Shown: positions 4,854 through 8,284 of the stretch, one piece after another
Layout: each line of letters starts with the position of its first letter
Position numbering within the stretch: position 1 is the first letter of the stretch
NCBI GenBank assembly: GCA_012839665.1
Contig: DUMX01000126.1
Location: 1-8,284, forward strand
Reading direction: 5' to 3'
Length of the DNA: 8,284 bases
Source of the DNA: Gelria sp.
GTDB lineage: Bacteria; Bacillota; Syntrophomonadia; Syntrophomonadales; Syntrophomonadaceae
Program-made: the position numbers and the translations under genes
Notes under the pieces: generated by a model
Databases searched by the model: none
The model's input: only the letters and a program-made list of their open reading frames with translations
Told to the model about the DNA's origin: nothing

Positions 4854-6122
4854 TTATTTCCACCATTTTTTATACTCGCTCTCCACCATGGGAAGAACAT
4901 CGGCATTACCAACAGCGGCTAAAGAAAAACTGGATAAATCCAGAATTTCAGCGGCAAAATGATTGACCTTTTCAGGAGTAATCACATCAATTTGCTGTAA
5001 TACTTCATCTACTGAAATTATTTTTCCATGCATTAAAATCGACCTGCCCAGTCGGTTCATACGGTTCATAACACTTTCCATACCCATCAGCATACTGGAC
5101 TTAATTAATTGCCTGGTTCTTTCAACCTCGCCGGTTATAACTCCTTCTTGCCGAAATTTATCAATCTCAGCATGAAGTGCCTCAAAAAACTGAGCTACCT
5201 TTCCTGGTCCAGTACCTATATGAATTATATAAGAACCAGTATCTGAATAACTGGAAGGAAATGAATATACCGAATAAGCCAACCCCAATTCTTCTCTAAT
5301 AGTTTGAAACAGCCGGGAACTTATTCCTCCACCTAAAATACTATTCATAATATTTTGGGTATACCGACGCTTATCCTGATAAGATATTCCCGGTAAGCCC
5401 AAACAAATTTGGACCTGTTCCGTATCTTTGGCTACCGTCTTAATAAAAGGTACATAATCCCCTATTTCAGTATTAATAAAGTGTGTACCATCAGGCATAT
5501 CCAGGTTAAGATAGCTTTCCACCTGCTCTTTCACCTTATTAGCATCTACATTGCCAGCTATTGCAATAATCATGTTGGCCGGAATATAAGCCTCCTGGTA
5601 AAAACTATATATTTCTTCCCGTTTAAATCCCTGTACTGAATCTACTGTCCCTAAAATTGGCCTCCCCATACTATGTCCCTGCCACAACTGCTGGCTAAAA
5701 ATATCATGTACCAAATCATCTGGAGCATCTTCATACATATTAATTTCTTCAACAATTACCCCTTTTTCGGTCTCGAAATCTTTGGGGGTAAAAGAGGAAT
5801 GAAAAAGCATGTCAAAGATTATGTCCAGGGCATTATCCAGGTACTCATCAAGGGTACGAGCATAAACACAGGTATACTCTTTAGAAGTAAACGCATTTAA
5901 TTGCCCGCCAATACCTTCAAAACTCTCCGCTATTTCCCGGGCACTACGCCTATCAGTGCCTTTAAAAAGCATGTGTTCAATAAAATGGCTGGCACCTGAC
6001 AAATGCAAGTCTTCATGTCGCGAACCTACTTTGATATAAACACCTATAGCAACTGACCTTACATAAGGAATCTCCTCTACCACCAGGTTGGCTTTACTGT
6101 CCAACTCCCAGCATTTAATCAC
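4854..6122 (-). CDS. mlpA: M16 family zinc peptidase (MlpA/YmxG type)
   Basis: A cytoplasmic processing-type metallopeptidase of the M16 (insulinase/mitochondrial processing peptidase beta) family. The inverted zinc motif HFIEH has ligands His46 and His50 and catalytic Glu49. The third ligand is in EKGVIVEEINMYEDAPDD (Glu125/126, about 75 residues later). The N-lobe also contains FKGT, GGQLNAFTSKEYT and SAREIAESF, all highly conserved in Bacillus MlpA. The C-terminal lobe has GGGISSRLFQTIREELGLAYS with Arg276 and Tyr283, the substrate-binding pair. 422 aa is usual. Start is GTG at 6122, with GGAGGT 6 nt upstream; an ATG in another frame overlaps it and is not used. No signal peptide. Neighbours dut/ymxH and the upstream deacetylase match the pnpA-ylxY-mlpA-ymxH arrangement of B. 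subtilis. The physiological substrate is unknown. Confidence 0.95.
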   Translation of the reverse strand: MIKCWELDSKANLVVEEIPYVRSVAIGVYIKVGSRHEDLHLSGASHFIEHMLFKGTDRRSAREIAESFEGIGGQLNAFTSKEYTCVYARTLDEYLDNALDIIFDMLFHSSFTPKDFETEKGVIVEEINMYEDAPDDLVHDIFSQQLWQGHSMGRPILGTVDSVQGFKREEIYSFYQEAYIPANMIIAIAGNVDANKVKEQVESYLNLDMPDGTHFINTEIGDYVPFIKTVAKDTEQVQICLGLPGISYQDKRRYTQNIMNSILGGGISSRLFQTIREELGLAYSVYSFPSSYSDTGSYIIHIGTGPGKVAQFFEALHAEIDKFRQEGVITGEVERTRQLIKSSMLMGMESVMNRMNRLGRSILMHGKIISVDEVLQQIDVITPEKVNHFAAEILDLSSFSLAAVGNADVLPMVESEYKKWWK

Positions 6123-6175
6123 ATTTCTACCTCCAACTTATACTACGTTATATTAAGTATTCTTAACTAATTCAG

Positions 6176-7315
6176 CTAATCCTTTTTTCTAAGCTTTAGA
6201 TTTTGCATAAACCGAAATAGCGAAGTTTGCTCCTGGTCTACCTGGCAGCGGGATAATAAATCCGTACTCATTATTGGATTCTGGTCTACATAAACGGTCA
6301 GGTTACCCAGTTTCTGCCCCGGATAGATAGGTGCCTTTACTACATAGTCTACCTTTACTCTTTTTTGAATATCCGGAGTAGATTCCGTTTTCCAAAGGTA
6401 AATGTCTTCAGCCGGGTACACCTCTATGCTGGGATGTCTACCATAAGCAACATATAACTGTTTAAAAGGTAAACTCTTATCTACTACTTTAGTCAATCGA
6501 CTGTTGGTGAAACCATATTCTAGCAAAGAAGCACAATCTCTGCGGCGATCCCCGGATTTTAAGCTAACTGCTATCAGTTGGCGATTATTACGGGTAGCAG
6601 AAGCTACCAGGCACTTACCGGCAGCATTAGTAGTACCAGTCTTAATACCGTCAGCCCCAGAATAAGTAGTCAGCAAAAGATTGGTGTTTCTAATGATCAT
6701 TGGTTTCTGGTAGCCGGGATGCTGGAATGTAGTCTGCCTGGTAGCAACAATAGACTTGAGATAGTCATTATTCAAAAGATAGCGCCCTATCAGAGCCAAA
6801 TCGTAAGCTGTGCTATAGTGGTCGTTAGATGGTAACCCCGAAGCATTGCGAAAGTGGGTATTAACGGCACCAATAGCAAAAGCCTTTTTACCCATCAAGT
6901 GAGCAAAAAACTGTTCATCGCCGGCAACATGCTCAGCCAAAACCACCGAAGCATCATTGGCAGAACGTATTAAAGCTACTTTTAATAGTTCAGAGACTGA
7001 TATCTCCTGCCCGGCCCGTAACCCGATTGAATACTGTGGAGTTCGCCCGGCATGTTGGCTAACTACAGCTATTTCATCGGGACTGGCATACTCTACAGTT
7101 AGAATAGCAGTCATCATTTTGGTGGTACTGGCTACAGGCCGCATAATATCTGCCTGATGAGATGCTATAACTTGACCGCTTTTTCCATCTACCAGGCAAT
7201 AATAAGAAGAGTTAATATAAGGTAGTGCTGATACTGGTACCGTAAAAAAGAACAGGCCGAAAATAGTACCGGCCAAACTTAGAAGAATTCTAATTCCTGG
7301 TCTTATCTTTTTCAT
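6176..7315 (-). CDS. D-alanyl-D-alanine carboxypeptidase (S11, DacF/PBP5-like)
   Basis: Secreted or membrane-bound low-molecular-weight penicillin-binding protein that trims the terminal D-Ala of peptidoglycan peptides. Numbered from the ATG at 7315 (379 aa), residues 1-30 form a signal peptide (MKKIRPGIR, hydrophobic core, VSA cleavage). The serine motif is Ser63-Thr-Thr-Lys66, then Ser118-Ala-Asn120, then Lys225-Thr-Gly. A PBP5-type C-terminal beta domain follows (about 277-362), ending in SLFRFMQNLKLRKKD, a possible amphipathic membrane anchor. The frame extends to a TTG at 7339, but that start lacks a ribosome site and would put eight residues in front of a good signal peptide. The start overlaps the deacetylase stop by 26 nt, suggesting coupling. 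With sporulation neighbours it may act on the spore cortex or germ-cell wall, like B. subtilis DacF/DacB; which one is not resolvable. Confidence 0.93.
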   Translation of the reverse strand: MKKIRPGIRILLSLAGTIFGLFFFTVPVSALPYINSSYYCLVDGKSGQVIASHQADIMRPVASTTKMMTAILTVEYASPDEIAVVSQHAGRTPQYSIGLRAGQEISVSELLKVALIRSANDASVVLAEHVAGDEQFFAHLMGKKAFAIGAVNTHFRNASGLPSNDHYSTAYDLALIGRYLLNNDYLKSIVATRQTTFQHPGYQKPMIIRNTNLLLTTYSGADGIKTGTTNAAGKCLVASATRNNRQLIAVSLKSGDRRRDCASLLEYGFTNSRLTKVVDKSLPFKQLYVAYGRHPSIEVYPAEDIYLWKTESTPDIQKRVKVDYVVKAPIYPGQKLGNLTVYVDQNPIMSTDLLSRCQVDQEQTSLFRFMQNLKLRKKD

Positions 7316-8045
7316 CAGGCAGTTTACTATCCTTATCAATTAATATTTTCTCTATAGTAACCATCTTGTAGCCTTCTTCTTTTAGCTGTTTTAACATCTC
7401 TGGAAGTGCTTTAACGGTTGGTTCAGTAGGATGCATCAATATAATGGCATCATTATGAACACGGTTTATTACTCTCTTAACAATAGTATCTGGCGCCGGA
7501 CGCTGCCAATCGATAGTATCAATGCTCCACATGATTAAATCATAATCAAGCCCGCTTACCACCTGCATCAGTTTTTTACCTTGTTCCCCATAGGGTGAGG
7601 CAAAATATTGGCTCTTTTTGCCGGTTACTTCCTGGATTAGCTTCTCCGCTTTTTTTATCTGCTCTTGTATCTGGGCTTCAGAAAGCTGGTTAAAATGAAG
7701 ATGCTTATACCCATGATTTTGAATACTATGCCCAGCCTGGCTCATTTGATTCAATAACTCTGGATTTTTTTCCACCCACCTACCCGTTACAAAAAAAGTT
7801 GCCCTGGCGTCATGTTTTTTAAATTCTTTTAACATGACGGGGATATACTCTTCTCCCCAGTCTACATTTACAGTCAAGGCTATAGCCTTTTCACCACTAT
7901 TACCTTCATATATTGGTTGACTGGAATGTGATGCTATACCAATATTATTAAAGTATAATAATGAAATTCCCAGAAACCCACATAGTACTACAAAAACAAT
8001 GGCCGCTCCCCGCATTGAATCTTTAGAAAAATAGTAAATCTTCAC
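7290..8045 (-). CDS. Membrane-anchored NodB-type polysaccharide deacetylase, degenerate motifs
   Basis: A 251-aa protein with one N-terminal membrane segment (about 13-32) and an extracytoplasmic NodB domain (about 53-235), related to the sporulation deacetylases PdaB/YlxY. Motif 2 keeps the metal histidines His111 and His115 (NHGYKH). Later motifs are SPYG (150-153), WSIDTIDW (173-180) and ILMHPTEPT with His205. Motif 1, normally TFDDG (or TFDISWG in PdaB), is TVNVDWG here: the catalytic Asp is Asn60 and the nearest acid is Asp62. The Arg before P-x-G is Ala149. Activity may therefore be lost or changed. Start is GTG, with AGGAGG 7 nt upstream. It is first in the operon, and in B. subtilis the equivalent gene follows pnpA, which may lie just outside this window. 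The expected role is in peptidoglycan or spore wall. Confidence 0.9.
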   Translation of the reverse strand: MKIYYFSKDSMRGAAIVFVVLCGFLGISLLYFNNIGIASHSSQPIYEGNSGEKAIALTVNVDWGEEYIPVMLKEFKKHDARATFFVTGRWVEKNPELLNQMSQAGHSIQNHGYKHLHFNQLSEAQIQEQIKKAEKLIQEVTGKKSQYFASPYGEQGKKLMQVVSGLDYDLIMWSIDTIDWQRPAPDTIVKRVINRVHNDAIILMHPTEPTVKALPEMLKQLKEEGYKMVTIEKILIDKDSKLPDEKDKTRN

Positions 8046-8081
8046 TCCTTCCCCTCCTTTTTTTATATAAACTCTTATAAT

Positions 8082-8109
8082 TAGTATTCTGGAATTAGTT
8101 TACCTATGC
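8082..8109 (-). promoter_or_regulatory. Possible forespore (sigma-G/F-like) promoter
   Basis: On the minus strand GCATA (8109-8105) matches the GHATR -35 of sigma-G promoters. After 16 bp, AATACTA (8088-8082) matches the -10 pattern CATnnTA except for its first base. The position, about 37 nt before the GTG start, and the sporulation-linked gene content support it. Such short matches occur by chance in AT-rich DNA. Confidence 0.3.
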
Positions 8110-8229
8110 AGATTTTCTATAAATGCCGGAAACAACTGTATTTTCTTATCGCATCCCAAGCACACATACCCTACGGGCACACGGCAACCACCAATGAAAA
8201 TGGCTGCACTAGTATTACGACAACATGAC

Positions 8230-8251
8230 GGAACGGCACAGGGGCCGTTCC
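8230..8251. repeat. Perfect 8-bp inverted repeat GGAACGGC/GCCGTTCC
   Basis: GGAACGGC (8230-8237) and GCCGTTCC (8244-8251) flank a 6-nt loop and would form a strong hairpin on either strand. Neither side is followed by a U-run, so it is not a typical intrinsic terminator. It may belong to an intergenic repeat element together with the adjacent GTAGGG-type sequence (minus strand). Confidence 0.7.
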
Positions 8252-8284
8252 CTACACTTCCCACCGGAGGCTTCACCCTGGCGG

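Larger units (their letters stand above)
8046..8284. other. Intergenic region upstream of the operon
   Basis: No coding frame is supported here. It holds the AAAGGAGGGG ribosome site of the deacetylase gene next to 8046, a possible sporulation-type promoter (8082-8109), the repeat word CCCTACGGGCACA (8169-8181) and a perfect 8-bp inverted repeat at 8230-8251. A weaker imperfect hairpin lies at about 8260-8284 (CCACCGGAGG against CCCTGGCGG). A sigma-A promoter with both boxes was not found. Confidence 0.55.

Noticed and set aside
4835..4912. N-terminal 26-residue extension of dUTPase
   Set aside because: It overlaps the mlpA end in another frame, is not dUTPase-like, and a good ribosome site supports the start at 4834.
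7316..7339. TTG start giving eight more residues on the carboxypeptidase
   Set aside because: No ribosome site before the TTG, and the ATG at 7315 begins a typical signal peptide; kept only as an alternative.

Overview
This window is a stretch of low-to-moderate GC DNA from an endospore-forming Firmicute. Three things point there: the YmxG/MlpA peptidase and YmxH sporulation pair, the strong AGGAGG-type ribosome sites, and a ydaO-class (cyclic-di-AMP) riboswitch. The clostridial side (Syntrophomonas/Peptococcaceae-like) fits best, but the exact genus is an inference from protein style. All nine credible genes lie on the minus strand, so transcription runs from high to low coordinates.

Right part (about 8284 to 3963): an apparent operon of a membrane-anchored NodB-type polysaccharide deacetylase, a D-Ala-D-Ala carboxypeptidase (S11), an M16 zinc peptidase (mlpA/ymxG), dUTPase (dut) and the PRC-barrel sporulation protein YmxH. 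Genes overlap or are separated by 15 to 53 nt, and the unit ends in a clear intrinsic terminator. The order matches the Bacillus subtilis pnpA-ylxY-mlpA-ymxH neighbourhood with a carboxypeptidase and dut inserted. The first gene is preceded by a possible forespore-type promoter.

Middle (3915 to 1735): a 76-aa protein with a likely C-terminal helix-turn-helix, then guaB (IMP dehydrogenase, complete with CBS pair). Directly abutting guaB is a short, divergent MgtC/SapB-family membrane protein.

Left part (1734 to 1): a good sigma-A promoter drives a leader of about 190 nt that contains a complete ydaO-type c-di-AMP riboswitch, followed by a KamA-family radical SAM aminomutase. Its substrate-pocket residues (Lys337, Asn374) are those of glutamate 2,3-aminomutase, not lysine 2,3-aminomutase. 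This is the most interesting part of the window. c-di-AMP is the turgor/potassium signal of Firmicutes, and beta-glutamate, the product of this enzyme, is a known compatible solute. The sequence therefore suggests direct second-messenger control of osmolyte synthesis by one enzyme. The leader's expression platform looks translational, because a CCCTCC segment can pair either with an upstream GGAGGG or with the ribosome site.

The intergenic stretches at both ends and around 4000 to 4110 carry degenerate dispersed repeats (ACGCGGAtaACACGGAt-like and CCCTWCGGGCACA-like) of unknown role.
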